From positions 1 to 41,674 of the forward strand of contig NZ_UTHA01000126.1 in NCBI RefSeq assembly GCF_900582195.1: a DNA stretch of 41,674 nt, written 5' to 3'. This document shows positions 34,621-41,674 of the stretch, piece after piece. The notes below the pieces were generated by a model. The model was not told where the DNA came from, made no database searches, and saw only the letters and a program-made list of their open reading frames with translations. The stretch comes from Pseudomonas viridiflava. Its GTDB lineage: Bacteria > Pseudomonadota > Gammaproteobacteria > Pseudomonadales > Pseudomonadaceae. Made by a program: the position numbers and the translations under genes. Position 1 is the stretch's first letter; each line of letters starts with the position of its first letter.

Positions 34621-34640
34621 GGCGGGCTTGAAAAAGCCCG
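34621..34640 (+). promoter_or_regulatory. GAAA-loop hairpin between clpP and clpX
   Basis: GCGGGCTT-GAAA-AAGCCCGC, 8-bp stem with a stable tetraloop and no T-run. Probably a partial terminator or processing site that sets the clpP:clpX ratio. Confidence 0.55.
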
Positions 34641-34689
34641 CAATAGCCTTCATCTTGTGTTGCAAGCCTATCGGATTTGGATCGAACGA

Positions 34690-35973
34690 ATGACTGACAC
34701 CCGCAACGGCGAGGACAACGGCAAGCTGCTCTATTGCTCCTTCTGTGGCAAAAGCCAGCATGAAGTGCGCAAATTGATTGCCGGCCCCTCGGTCTTTATC
34801 TGCGACGAGTGCGTCGACCTGTGCAATGACATCATCCGTGAGGAGGTGCAGGAAGCCCAGGCCGAAAGCAGCGCGCATAAATTGCCTTCGCCTAAAGAAA
34901 TCAGCGGCATCCTTGACCAGTACGTCATTGGTCAGGAGCGTGCGAAAAAGGTTCTGGCCGTAGCGGTGTACAACCACTACAAGCGTCTGAACCAGCGTGA
35001 CAAGAAGGCTGACGACGTCGAACTCGGCAAGAGCAACATCCTGCTGATCGGCCCGACAGGCTCCGGTAAAACCCTGCTGGCCGAAACGCTGGCCCGCTTG
35101 CTGAACGTTCCGTTCACCATCGCCGACGCAACCACCCTCACCGAGGCGGGTTATGTAGGTGAAGATGTCGAGAACATCATTCAGAAGCTGCTGCAGAAGT
35201 GCGATTACGACGTAGAGAAGGCCCAGATGGGTATTGTCTACATCGATGAAATCGACAAGATTTCCCGCAAGTCCGACAACCCGTCGATCACCCGGGACGT
35301 TTCCGGTGAAGGCGTGCAACAGGCCTTGCTGAAGTTGATCGAAGGCACGGTCGCTTCCGTACCGCCGCAAGGTGGCCGCAAGCACCCGCAGCAGGAATTC
35401 CTGCAGGTCGACACCCGTAACATCCTGTTCATCTGCGGTGGTGCGTTCTCCGGTCTGGAAAAGGTTATTCAAAACCGTTCCACCAAGGGCGGTATCGGCT
35501 TCAACGCAGAAGTGCGCAGCAAGGAAGAAGGCAAGAAGGTCGGTGAATCCCTGCGTGAAGTCGAGCCTGACGATCTGGTCAAGTTCGGTCTGATCCCGGA
35601 GTTCGTCGGTCGTCTGCCGGTCCTCGCGACGCTGGACGAGCTGGATGAGGCTGCGCTGATGCAGATCCTCACCGAACCGAAAAATGCACTGACCAAACAG
35701 TATGCCAAGCTGTTCGAGATGGAAGGCGTGGATCTGGAGTTCCGCACAGACGCGCTGAAATCGGTCGCCAAGCGTGCCCTGGAGCGTAAAACCGGTGCCC
35801 GTGGCCTGCGCTCGATTCTCGAAGGTGTACTGCTCGACACGATGTATGAGATCCCCTCGCAGTCCGAGGTGAGCAAAGTCGTGATCGATGAAAGCGTGAT
35901 CGAAGGCAAGTCCAAGCCACTGTATATCTACGAAAACAGTGAGCCGACGGCCAAGGCAGCGCCGGACGCTTAA
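34690..35973 (+). CDS. clpX: Clp protease ATP-binding unfoldase ClpX
   Basis: Protein of 427 residues. Zinc-binding domain with Cys16, Cys19, Cys38 and Cys41 (YCSFCGK, ICDECVD), then the AAA+ module: Walker A GPTGSGKT, pore loop [10 protein letters not shown], Walker B VYIDEIDK, ClpP-binding IGF loop KGGIGFNAE, and sensor 2 GARGLRSI. It recognises tagged substrates, unfolds them and feeds them to ClpP. The ATG at 34690 starts [12 protein letters not shown]; an upstream TTG frame is rejected. Terminator follows. Confidence 0.98.
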   Translation: MTDTRNGEDNGKLLYCSFCGKSQHEVRKLIAGPSVFICDECVDLCNDIIREEVQEAQAESSAHKLPSPKEISGILDQYVIGQERAKKVLAVAVYNHYKRLNQRDKKADDVELGKSNILLIGPTGSGKTLLAETLARLLNVPFTIADATTLTEAGYVGEDVENIIQKLLQKCDYDVEKAQMGIVYIDEIDKISRKSDNPSITRDVSGEGVQQALLKLIEGTVASVPPQGGRKHPQQEFLQVDTRNILFICGGAFSGLEKVIQNRSTKGGIGFNAEVRSKEEGKKVGESLREVEPDDLVKFGLIPEFVGRLPVLATLDELDEAALMQILTEPKNALTKQYAKLFEMEGVDLEFRTDALKSVAKRALERKTGARGLRSILEGVLLDTMYEIPSQSEVSKVVIDESVIEGKSKPLYIYENSEPTAKAAPDA

Positions 35974-35996
35974 GCGTCCAGTCTGCTGGAATAAAG

Positions 35997-36024
35997 AAGG
36001 GGCCTTCGGGCCTCTTTTTTTTTT
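35997..36024 (+). terminator. Rho-independent terminator after clpX
   Basis: AGGGGCC-TTCG-GGCCTCT (one G-T pair) followed by a run of T. Confidence 0.9.
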
Positions 36025-36050
36025 ATGTCGTTTTTTACATCCGCTTTGCG

Positions 36051-36079
36051 CTTGTTTTTTTTCAAGCCAGCCCCCATCT
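36051..36079 (+). promoter_or_regulatory. Sigma-32 (RpoH) type promoter of lon
   Basis: CTTGTTT (36051-36057), 14 bases, CCCCATCT (36072-36079). This fits the heat-shock consensus CTTGAAA-N13-15-CCCCATNT with all key bases of the -10. The leader then contains the palindrome GGCCATATGGCC (36109-36120). Confidence 0.7.
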
Positions 36080-36137
36080 TGGTTTCAAGCTCAATTCCAT
36101 CTGATTACGGCCATATGGCCGCCGTAGAGGCGAAATC

Positions 36138-38534
36138 ATGAAGACAACCATCGAATTGCCTCTCCTGCCATTGCGTGATGTCGTGGTTTATCCGCACATG
36201 GTTATCCCGCTGTTCGTGGGGCGCGAGAAATCCATCGAAGCCCTCGAGGCCGCGATGACGGGCGACAAGCAGATCCTGCTGCTGGCCCAGAGAAACCCGG
36301 CTGACGACGATCCCGGTGAAGACGCTCTCTATCGCGTAGGTACCATCGCCACTGTTCTACAGCTTCTGAAGCTGCCTGACGGCACCGTGAAGGTTCTGGT
36401 CGAGGGTGAGCAGCGCGGCACCGTCGAGCGTTTCAGTGAAGTCGATGGCCACTGCCGTGCCGAAGTCTCGCTGATCGAAGAAGTCGACGCCGCCGAGCGC
36501 GAATCCGAAGTGTTCGTGCGCACCCTGCTGTCGCAGTTCGAACAATACGTACAGCTGGGCAAGAAAGTCCCGGCGGAAGTCCTGTCGTCGCTCAACAGCA
36601 TCGATGAGCCGGGTCGCCTGGTCGACACCATGGCGGCGCACATGGCGCTGAAAATCGAGCAGAAGCAGGAAATCCTCGAAATCATCGATTTGTCGGCCCG
36701 GGTCGAGCACGTTCTGGCGCTGCTGGATGCCGAGATCGATCTGCTGCAAGTCGAAAAACGCATTCGTGGTCGCGTCAAAAAACAAATGGAGCGCAGTCAG
36801 CGCGAGTACTACCTGAATGAGCAGATGAAGGCCATTCAGAAAGAACTCGGCGACAGCGACGAAGGCCACAACGAAATCGAAGACCTGAAGAAGCGTATCG
36901 ACGCTGCCGGTCTGCCGAAAGATGCGTTGGCCAAAGCCACTGCCGAGCTGAACAAGCTCAAGCAGATGTCACCGATGTCCGCTGAAGCCACCGTGGTTCG
37001 CTCGTACATCGACTGGCTGGTGCAAGTGCCGTGGAAGGCCCAGAGCAAGGTACGCCTGGACCTGGCCCGCGCTGAAGACATTCTCGACGCCGACCACTAC
37101 GGTCTCGAAGAGGTCAAGGAACGCATCCTTGAATACCTCGCCGTGCAAAAACGCGTGAAGAAAATCCGTGGTCCGGTGTTGTGCCTGGTCGGTCCTCCGG
37201 GTGTGGGTAAAACCTCGCTGGCGGAGTCGATTGCCCACGCCACCAACCGCAAATTCGTGCGCATGGCCCTTGGTGGCGTGCGTGATGAAGCGGAAATTCG
37301 TGGTCACCGTCGGACTTACATCGGTTCGATGCCGGGAAGATTGATTCAAAAGATGACAAAAGTGGGCGTACGCAACCCGCTGTTCCTGCTCGATGAAATC
37401 GACAAAATGGGCAGCGACATGCGTGGCGATCCGGCCTCGGCGTTGCTGGAAGTGCTCGATCCAGAGCAAAACCACAACTTCAACGACCACTATCTGGAAG
37501 TCGATTACGACCTCTCGGATGTGATGTTCCTGTGCACCTCGAACTCGATGAACATTCCGCCGGCGCTGCTTGACCGGATGGAAGTCATCCGTCTGCCGGG
37601 CTACACCGAAGACGAGAAGATCAACATCGCCGTCAAATACCTCTCGCCAAAACAGATCGCCGCTAACGGTCTGAAAAAGGGCGAGCTGGAATTCGACGCC
37701 GAAGCGATCCGCGACATCATCCGTTACTACACCCGTGAAGCCGGTGTGCGTGGCCTCGAACGTCAGATCGCCAAGGTCTGCCGCAAGGCGGTTAAAGAGC
37801 ATGCACTGGAAAAGCGCTTCTCGGTGAAAGTGACAGCTGATCTGCTTGAACACTTCCTCGGTGTACGCAAATTCCGCTACGGTCTGGCCGAGCAACAGGA
37901 TCAGATCGGTCAGGTCACCGGGCTTGCCTGGACTCAGGTGGGCGGCGAATTGCTGACCATCGAAGCCGCTGTCGTACCGGGCAAAGGTCAGTTGATCAAG
38001 ACCGGTTCGCTGGGTGACGTGATGGTCGAATCGATCACTGCCGCGCTGACAGTAGTGCGCAGTCGTGCCAAGAGCCTGGGCATTCCCCTGGACTTCCACG
38101 AGAAGCGCGACACGCACATCCACATGCCGGAAGGGGCGACGCCGAAAGACGGCCCTAGCGCCGGTGTAGGCATGTGCACGGCGCTGGTGTCGGCATTGAC
38201 CGGCATTCCGGTGCGCGCTGATGTGGCCATGACTGGCGAAATTACTTTGCGTGGTCAGGTACTGGCGATTGGCGGTTTGAAAGAAAAACTGCTGGCGGCT
38301 CACCGCGGCGGAATCAAGATCGTGATTATTCCGGAAGAGAACGTGCGTGATCTGAAGGAGATTCCTGACAATATCAAGCAGGATCTGCAGATTAAACCGG
38401 TTAAATGGATTGACGAGGTCCTGCAAATTGCGCTGCAATACGCGCCGGAGCCCTTGCCGGATGTGGCTCCGGAGATAGTTGCCAAGGACGAAAAACGTGA
38501 GTCTGACTCTAAGGAAAGAATTAGCACGCATTAA
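36138..38534 (+). CDS. lon: ATP-dependent protease Lon
   Basis: Protein of 798 residues forming a cytosolic hexamer that degrades misfolded and regulatory proteins. N-terminal substrate domain ([20 protein letters not shown]), helical region to ~320, AAA+ module with Walker A GPPGVGKT at 352-359 and Walker [11 protein letters not shown], and the C-terminal protease with the dyad Ser674 ([10 protein letters not shown]) and Lys717 ([10 protein letters not shown]). Length fits LonA. GAGGCG precedes the ATG. A sigma-32-like promoter lies upstream, consistent with heat-shock control. Confidence 0.98.
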   Translation: MKTTIELPLLPLRDVVVYPHMVIPLFVGREKSIEALEAAMTGDKQILLLAQRNPADDDPGEDALYRVGTIATVLQLLKLPDGTVKVLVEGEQRGTVERFSEVDGHCRAEVSLIEEVDAAERESEVFVRTLLSQFEQYVQLGKKVPAEVLSSLNSIDEPGRLVDTMAAHMALKIEQKQEILEIIDLSARVEHVLALLDAEIDLLQVEKRIRGRVKKQMERSQREYYLNEQMKAIQKELGDSDEGHNEIEDLKKRIDAAGLPKDALAKATAELNKLKQMSPMSAEATVVRSYIDWLVQVPWKAQSKVRLDLARAEDILDADHYGLEEVKERILEYLAVQKRVKKIRGPVLCLVGPPGVGKTSLAESIAHATNRKFVRMALGGVRDEAEIRGHRRTYIGSMPGRLIQKMTKVGVRNPLFLLDEIDKMGSDMRGDPASALLEVLDPEQNHNFNDHYLEVDYDLSDVMFLCTSNSMNIPPALLDRMEVIRLPGYTEDEKINIAVKYLSPKQIAANGLKKGELEFDAEAIRDIIRYYTREAGVRGLERQIAKVCRKAVKEHALEKRFSVKVTADLLEHFLGVRKFRYGLAEQQDQIGQVTGLAWTQVGGELLTIEAAVVPGKGQLIKTGSLGDVMVESITAALTVVRSRAKSLGIPLDFHEKRDTHIHMPEGATPKDGPSAGVGMCTALVSALTGIPVRADVAMTGEITLRGQVLAIGGLKEKLLAAHRGGIKIVIIPEENVRDLKEIPDNIKQDLQIKPVKWIDEVLQIALQYAPEPLPDVAPEIVAKDEKRESDSKERISTH

Positions 38535-38557
38535 TCGCTTTTGCCTGGGGGGCTTCC

Positions 38558-38587
38558 TTGACAGTTTTTTAGAGCCCTTGTTATAAA
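38558..38587 (+). promoter_or_regulatory. Promoter of hupB
   Basis: TTGACA (38558-38563), then TATAAA (38582-38587), spacer 18 (or TTATAA at 17). Near-consensus sigma-70, matching the high expression of HU. Confidence 0.75.
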
Positions 38588-38681
38588 GCGGCTCTTAAGT
38601 GTCTGTAGGCCATTCAGCACTCGTTTTTGCTTTCACCAAAAAACTTAGAAACATCTCAAAATAGATATAAGGGGACTTAGA

Positions 38682-38954
38682 GTGAACAAGTCGGAACTGA
38701 TTGATGCTATCGCTGCATCCGCTGATATCCCGAAAGCTGCTGCTGGCCGTGCGCTGGACGCTGTAATCGAATCCGTCACTGGCGCTCTGAAGGCTGGCGA
38801 CTCCGTTGTTCTGGTTGGTTTCGGTACTTTCTCCGTGACGGACCGTCCGGCTCGTACCGGTCGCAACCCGCAGACCGGCAAGACTCTGGAAATCCCGGCT
38901 GCCAAGAAGCCAGGTTTCAAAGCCGGTAAAGCACTGAAAGAAGCTGTTAACTAA
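38682..38954 (+). CDS. hupB: DNA-binding protein HU-beta
   Basis: Protein of 90 residues, nucleoid-associated, bending and compacting DNA as a dimer. GTG start with AAGGGGA upstream. [20 protein letters not shown] is the N-terminal helix pair; the HU signature [20 protein letters not shown] with the DNA-binding arm and the RNP motif occupies ~46-65; ends [10 protein letters not shown]. Standard length. Follows lon as in other gamma-proteobacteria. Confidence 0.98.
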   Translation: MNKSELIDAIAASADIPKAAAGRALDAVIESVTGALKAGDSVVLVGFGTFSVTDRPARTGRNPQTGKTLEIPAAKKPGFKAGKALKEAVN

Positions 38955-39004
38955 GTTTTCAGGTTTTTACCCATCCGGGTCGGGGTCATGCCTGACTTGG
39001 CAGC

Positions 39005-39080
39005 GGAGCGGTAGAGCAGGTAGCTGAAACGGTTGCCTGTAACGCCGGGATCGAGGGTTCGAGCCCTGTCCGCTCCGCCA
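39005..39080 (+). ncRNA. tRNA-Asp-like element with altered anticodon, between hupB and ppiD
   Basis: 76 bases with acceptor GGAGCGG/CCGCTCC (extendable to 9 perfect pairs from 39003), G discriminator and encoded CCA. The 3-prime half follows tRNA-Asp closely (GCCTGTAACGCCGGG, then GGGTTCGAGCCC). Differences: anticodon loop CTGTAAC gives GTA instead of GTC, the anticodon stem GTTGC/GCCGG does not pair well, the D loop is shortened (AGC-AGGTA-GCT) and the T stem has a mismatch and a wobble. It is either a decayed tRNA gene or a tRNA-like RNA with another job. A terminator follows at once. Confidence 0.6.
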
Positions 39081-39088
39081 GTTACGAG

Positions 39089-39117
39089 AAGGCGCATCCT
39101 CGGATGCGCCTTTCTTC
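39089..39117 (+). terminator. Rho-independent terminator after the tRNA-like element
   Basis: AAGGCGCATCC / GGATGCGCCTT (39089-39099, 39102-39112), then TCTTCT. Very stable stem, 8 bases after the CCA. Confidence 0.85.
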
Positions 39118-39182
39118 TATCCGGATTCTACCCACGCTCCACGGTTGCCTAATTTTGAAGTTCAACCGTTTCTGGGGGACGC

Positions 39183-41054
39183 ATGCTGCAGAATATCAGG
39201 GACAATTCACAAGGCTGGATTGCCAAGACCATTATCGGGGTCATCGTTGCACTGATGGCTCTGACCGGTTTCGACGCCATTTTCCAGGCCACGACTCACA
39301 AGAATGAGGCGGCCAAGGTCAACGGTGAAGAAATCAGCCAGAACGAGCTGAGCCAGGCCGTTGATATGCAACGCCGTCAGTTGATGCAACAGCTGGGCAA
39401 AGACTTCGATGCCTCTTTGCTCGACGAAAAAATGCTCCGCGAATCGGCCCTCAAGGGTCTGATTGATCGCAAGCTGCTGCTGCAAGGCGCCGAACAAGCG
39501 AAGTTCGCTTTCTCCGAAGGCGCACTGGATCAAGTGATCCTGCAAACACCTGAATTCCAGGTGGACGGGAAGTTCAGCTCCGAGCGCTTCGACCAAGTGA
39601 TCCGTCAACTGGGTTACAGCCGTATGCAGTTTCGCCAGATGCTGGCTCAGGAAATGCTGATCGGCCAATTGCGTGCCGGTGTGGCAGGCAGCGGTTTCGT
39701 CACCGACGCTCAAGTGTTGGCATTTGCCCGTCTGGAAAAACAGACCCGCGATTTCGCCACCCTGAACGTCAAGGCTGACCCGGCAGCGGTCAAACTGACC
39801 GACGACGAAGTCAAGGCGTACTACGACGAGCACGCCAAGGAGTTCATGACTCCGGATCAAGTGATCATCGATTACGTAGAACTGAAGAAGTCTTCGTTCT
39901 TCGATCAGGTTGCCGTCAAGGACGAAGACCTGCAGGCGGCGTATCAGAAAGAGATCGCCAACCTGTCGGAACAGCGTCGTGCCGCGCACATTCTGATCGA
40001 AGTGAACGACAAGACCACCGAAGCTCAGGCCAAGGCGAAGATTGACGAAGTCCAGGCGCGTCTGGCCAAGGGCGAGAAGTTCGAAGCGCTGGCCAAAGAG
40101 TTCTCGCAGGATCCGGGTTCGGCCAACAATGGCGGTGACCTCGGTTATGCAGGTCCTGGCGTTTATGATCCGGCGTTCGAAAAAGCCCTGTATTCCTTGT
40201 CGAAAGATCAGGTGTCCGAGCCGATTCGTACCGACTTCGGTTATCACCTGATCAAGCTGTTGGGTGTGGAAGCACCTGAAGTGCCGAGTCTGGCCAGCCT
40301 GAAAGACAAGCTGACCCGCGAGCTGAAAGCCGCGCAGGTCGAGCAGCGTTTCGTCGAGGCGACCAAGCAACTGGAAGACTCGGCGTTCGAAGCGTCTGAC
40401 CTGGCTCAGCCAGCGGCGGATCTGAAACTGACCGTGCACACCTCCAAGCCATTCGGCCGTGAGGGTGGCGAAGGTGTTGCGGCCAACCGTGCCGTGGTCA
40501 CCGCTGCGTTCAGTACCGAAGTGATCGACGAAGGTGCCAACAGCACTGCTATCGAGCTGGATCCGGAAACCGTGATCGTGCTGCGTTCCAAGGAGCACCT
40601 GAAGCCTGCGCAACTGCCATTGGAAAGCGTGAGTGCGGCGATCCGCACTCAGTTGACCAAAGAGCATGCCAGTGCTGCAGCCAAGACCAAGGCCGAGAAG
40701 CTGATTGCTGATCTGCGTGACGGCAAGGCTCCTCTGGACAAGGCGGTTGACGGGCAGAACTGGAAAGCCATTGAAGCGGCTACCCGTGGTCAGGAAGGTG
40801 TTGATCCTGCTGTGCTGCAAGCGTTGTTCCGTATGCCGAAGCCGGCTGCCAAGGACAAGCCTACGTTCACCAGTGTGACCCTGGCGGATGGCAGTCTGAT
40901 GATCGTGCGTCTGAACGGCGTGAACGAAGCGGCTGCGCCGACGGATGAAGAGAAGGTTCAGTACCGTCGTTTCCTTGCTTCGCGTGAGGGGCAGCAGGAC
41001 TTTGCCGCGTATCGCAAGCAGTTGGAAGCTCAGGCTGAGATCAAGCGGTTTTGA
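39183..41054 (+). CDS. ppiD: Peptidyl-prolyl isomerase PpiD, periplasmic chaperone
   Basis: Protein of 623 residues anchored in the inner membrane by one N-terminal helix (AKTIIGVIVALMALTGFDAI), with the rest in the periplasm. SurA_N-like chaperone region at ~35-200, parvulin domain at ~260-365 (RRAAHILIEV, AKEFSQDPGSANNGGDLGY, PIRTDFGYHLIKLLG), then a C-terminal chaperone-like part. It assists folding of exported proteins near the Sec translocon. GGGGGA precedes the ATG. A (TGTGA)4 repeat and a terminator follow. Confidence 0.97.
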   Translation: MLQNIRDNSQGWIAKTIIGVIVALMALTGFDAIFQATTHKNEAAKVNGEEISQNELSQAVDMQRRQLMQQLGKDFDASLLDEKMLRESALKGLIDRKLLLQGAEQAKFAFSEGALDQVILQTPEFQVDGKFSSERFDQVIRQLGYSRMQFRQMLAQEMLIGQLRAGVAGSGFVTDAQVLAFARLEKQTRDFATLNVKADPAAVKLTDDEVKAYYDEHAKEFMTPDQVIIDYVELKKSSFFDQVAVKDEDLQAAYQKEIANLSEQRRAAHILIEVNDKTTEAQAKAKIDEVQARLAKGEKFEALAKEFSQDPGSANNGGDLGYAGPGVYDPAFEKALYSLSKDQVSEPIRTDFGYHLIKLLGVEAPEVPSLASLKDKLTRELKAAQVEQRFVEATKQLEDSAFEASDLAQPAADLKLTVHTSKPFGREGGEGVAANRAVVTAAFSTEVIDEGANSTAIELDPETVIVLRSKEHLKPAQLPLESVSAAIRTQLTKEHASAAAKTKAEKLIADLRDGKAPLDKAVDGQNWKAIEAATRGQEGVDPAVLQALFRMPKPAAKDKPTFTSVTLADGSLMIVRLNGVNEAAAPTDEEKVQYRRFLASREGQQDFAAYRKQLEAQAEIKRF

Positions 41055-41067
41055 TGTCTGATTGAGC

Positions 41068-41087
41068 TGTGATGTGATGTGATGTGA
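41068..41087 (+). repeat. Short tandem repeat (TGTGA)4
   Basis: Four perfect TGTGA units from 41068, 13 bases behind the ppiD stop, before the terminator. Confidence 0.9.
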
Positions 41088-41090
41088 AAG

Positions 41091-41118
41091 CCCCGGCCTT
41101 ATGGTCGGGGTTTTTTTT
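41091..41118 (+). terminator. Rho-independent terminator after ppiD
   Basis: CCCCGGCC-TTAT-GGTCGGGG (41091-41098, 41103-41110, one G-T pair) then TTTTTTTT. Confidence 0.92.
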
Positions 41119-41168
41119 GGAGCGTTGGATAGTGGCGGCCTTTGGGCCGACCATGTTCTTGGGGTTTT

Positions 41169-41445
41169 GGGTGAATATCCGTTGCTTCGGGTGCTGCCGC
41201 TGGCGGTTTCGCTCTTACAGCGAGTCACCTTTTCCAAACGCCGAAAAGGTAACCCAAAAGGCTTTGCCCTGACGTTCGGCCCGCTCGCTGGGGCTCGGGG
41301 TTCCTTCGCTCCGGGATCGATCCGGGGGCATCGCCTACGGTTTGCTTCGCTGCATCTCCTCTCGATGTGTTCGACTTCGTCGAACGGTCGCTGCGCTCCC
41401 ACCCCCCGGATCAATCCCTCCACTCAGCCTGCCGACGGGCTCTAA
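41169..41445. repeat. Long Pseudomonas intergenic repeat
   Basis: GTGAATATCCGTTGC ... CGCTCTTACAGCGAGTCACC ... GGCTTTGCCCTGACG ... GGATCAATCCCTCCACTC. I recognise this as a dispersed, non-coding repeat of fluorescent pseudomonads with several short hairpins (AAAGG-repeat ends, TTCGAC/GTCGAA). Frames across it are not real genes. Together with the REP array it fills the gene-free stretch 41055-41674. Confidence 0.65.
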
Positions 41446-41523
41446 GATCAAAAGCTGCAGCCGAGCTAACGCTCATCCTGTTGAGTGGGGCGGCTTTGCC
41501 GCGTGGGCGGTACACCAATTAAC

Positions 41524-41674
41524 TGTGGGAGCGAGCCTGCTCGCGAAGGCGGCCTGACAGCCGACCTGTTTCTTGCGGATTTACTCAATCCAATTGTGGG
41601 AGCGAGCTTGCTCGCGAAGGCGGCCTGCCAGCCGACCAATCTTCTGTCTGATGTACTCAATCCAATTGTGGGAG
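41524..41674. repeat. Tandem REP array, cut by the right edge
   Basis: TGTGGGAGCGAGC units begin at 41524, 41595 and 41667, period 71-72 bases, all in the same orientation, with a conserved spacer (CGAAGGCGGCCTG, AGCCGACC, TACTCAATCCAATT). Unlike the inverted REPINs elsewhere in the window these are head-to-tail. Confidence 0.88.

Noticed and set aside
32511..34643. Minus-strand frame of 710 codons across tig and clpP
   Set aside because: Shadow of strongly conserved genes on the other strand; composition is that of an antisense frame.
39207..41423. Minus-strand frame of 738 codons across ppiD
   Set aside because: Antisense shadow of ppiD extending into the intergenic repeat.
41101..41557. 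Frames in the region behind ppiD
   Set aside because: They run through a dispersed non-coding repeat and REP sequences.
41524..41674. CRISPR-like regular spacing at the right end
   Set aside because: Units are REP sequences with similar, not unique, spacers, and no cas genes are present.

Overview
The window is chromosomal DNA of a Pseudomonas, most likely from the P. fluorescens group. This rests on three things: the gene order tig-clpP-clpX-lon-hupB-ppiD with folD and tRNA genes just upstream, the ampR-ampC pair, and many REP/REPIN elements of the GTGGGAGCGAGCTTGCTCGCGAA type typical of that group. Assignments come from reading the sequence; no database search was run.

Left part (1-2660) is accessory and AT-richer. 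It holds the C-terminal end of an Rhs protein with a His-rich variable tip, its abutting immunity candidate, an orphan small gene, a PAAR spike protein and an exported two-cysteine protein. This looks like the tail of a type VI secretion or Rhs effector locus. A degenerate duplicated leader precedes both the orphan gene and the PAAR gene.

The middle (2770-30300) is a mosaic of ordinary accessory-metabolism units separated by repeats: an exported aldose 1-epimerase, a lipoprotein, an MFS exporter, a TauE/SafE permease converging on a GNAT acetyltransferase, a DUF4174 protein, divergent ampC/ampR, the D-glucarate module (gudP-gudD with a divergent FadR-type GntR regulator and operator-like palindromes), trhP, a PerM/AI-2E protein, small conserved proteins, a shikimate-dehydrogenase-like enzyme, a cupin, a YceH protein, a DUF1993 protein, sstT, an MFS exporter converging on nhaR, a small lipoprotein plus a TerC protein, a short membrane protein, a C39-like lipoprotein lacking its catalytic residues, two disordered acidic microproteins, and pbpG. 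A third microprotein of the same style follows the gud regulator.

The right part (30480-41120) is conserved core genome: folD, a tRNA cluster (Arg-TCT, His-GTG, Leu-TAG, His-GTG, with the His gene and its terminator duplicated), then the protein quality-control block tig, clpP, clpX, lon (with a sigma-32-like promoter), hupB and ppiD. Between hupB and ppiD lies a tRNA-Asp-like sequence with encoded CCA and its own terminator, but with a damaged anticodon arm and a changed anticodon. The window ends in a long Pseudomonas intergenic repeat and a tandem REP array cut by the right edge.

The observations I rate most worth checking are the tRNA-like element after hupB, the C39 pseudo-peptidase lipoprotein, the family of tiny acidic Pro-rich proteins, the operator geometry of the gud locus, and the Rhs/immunity/PAAR region with its duplicated leader. 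I see no CRISPR array, prophage or insertion-sequence transposase.
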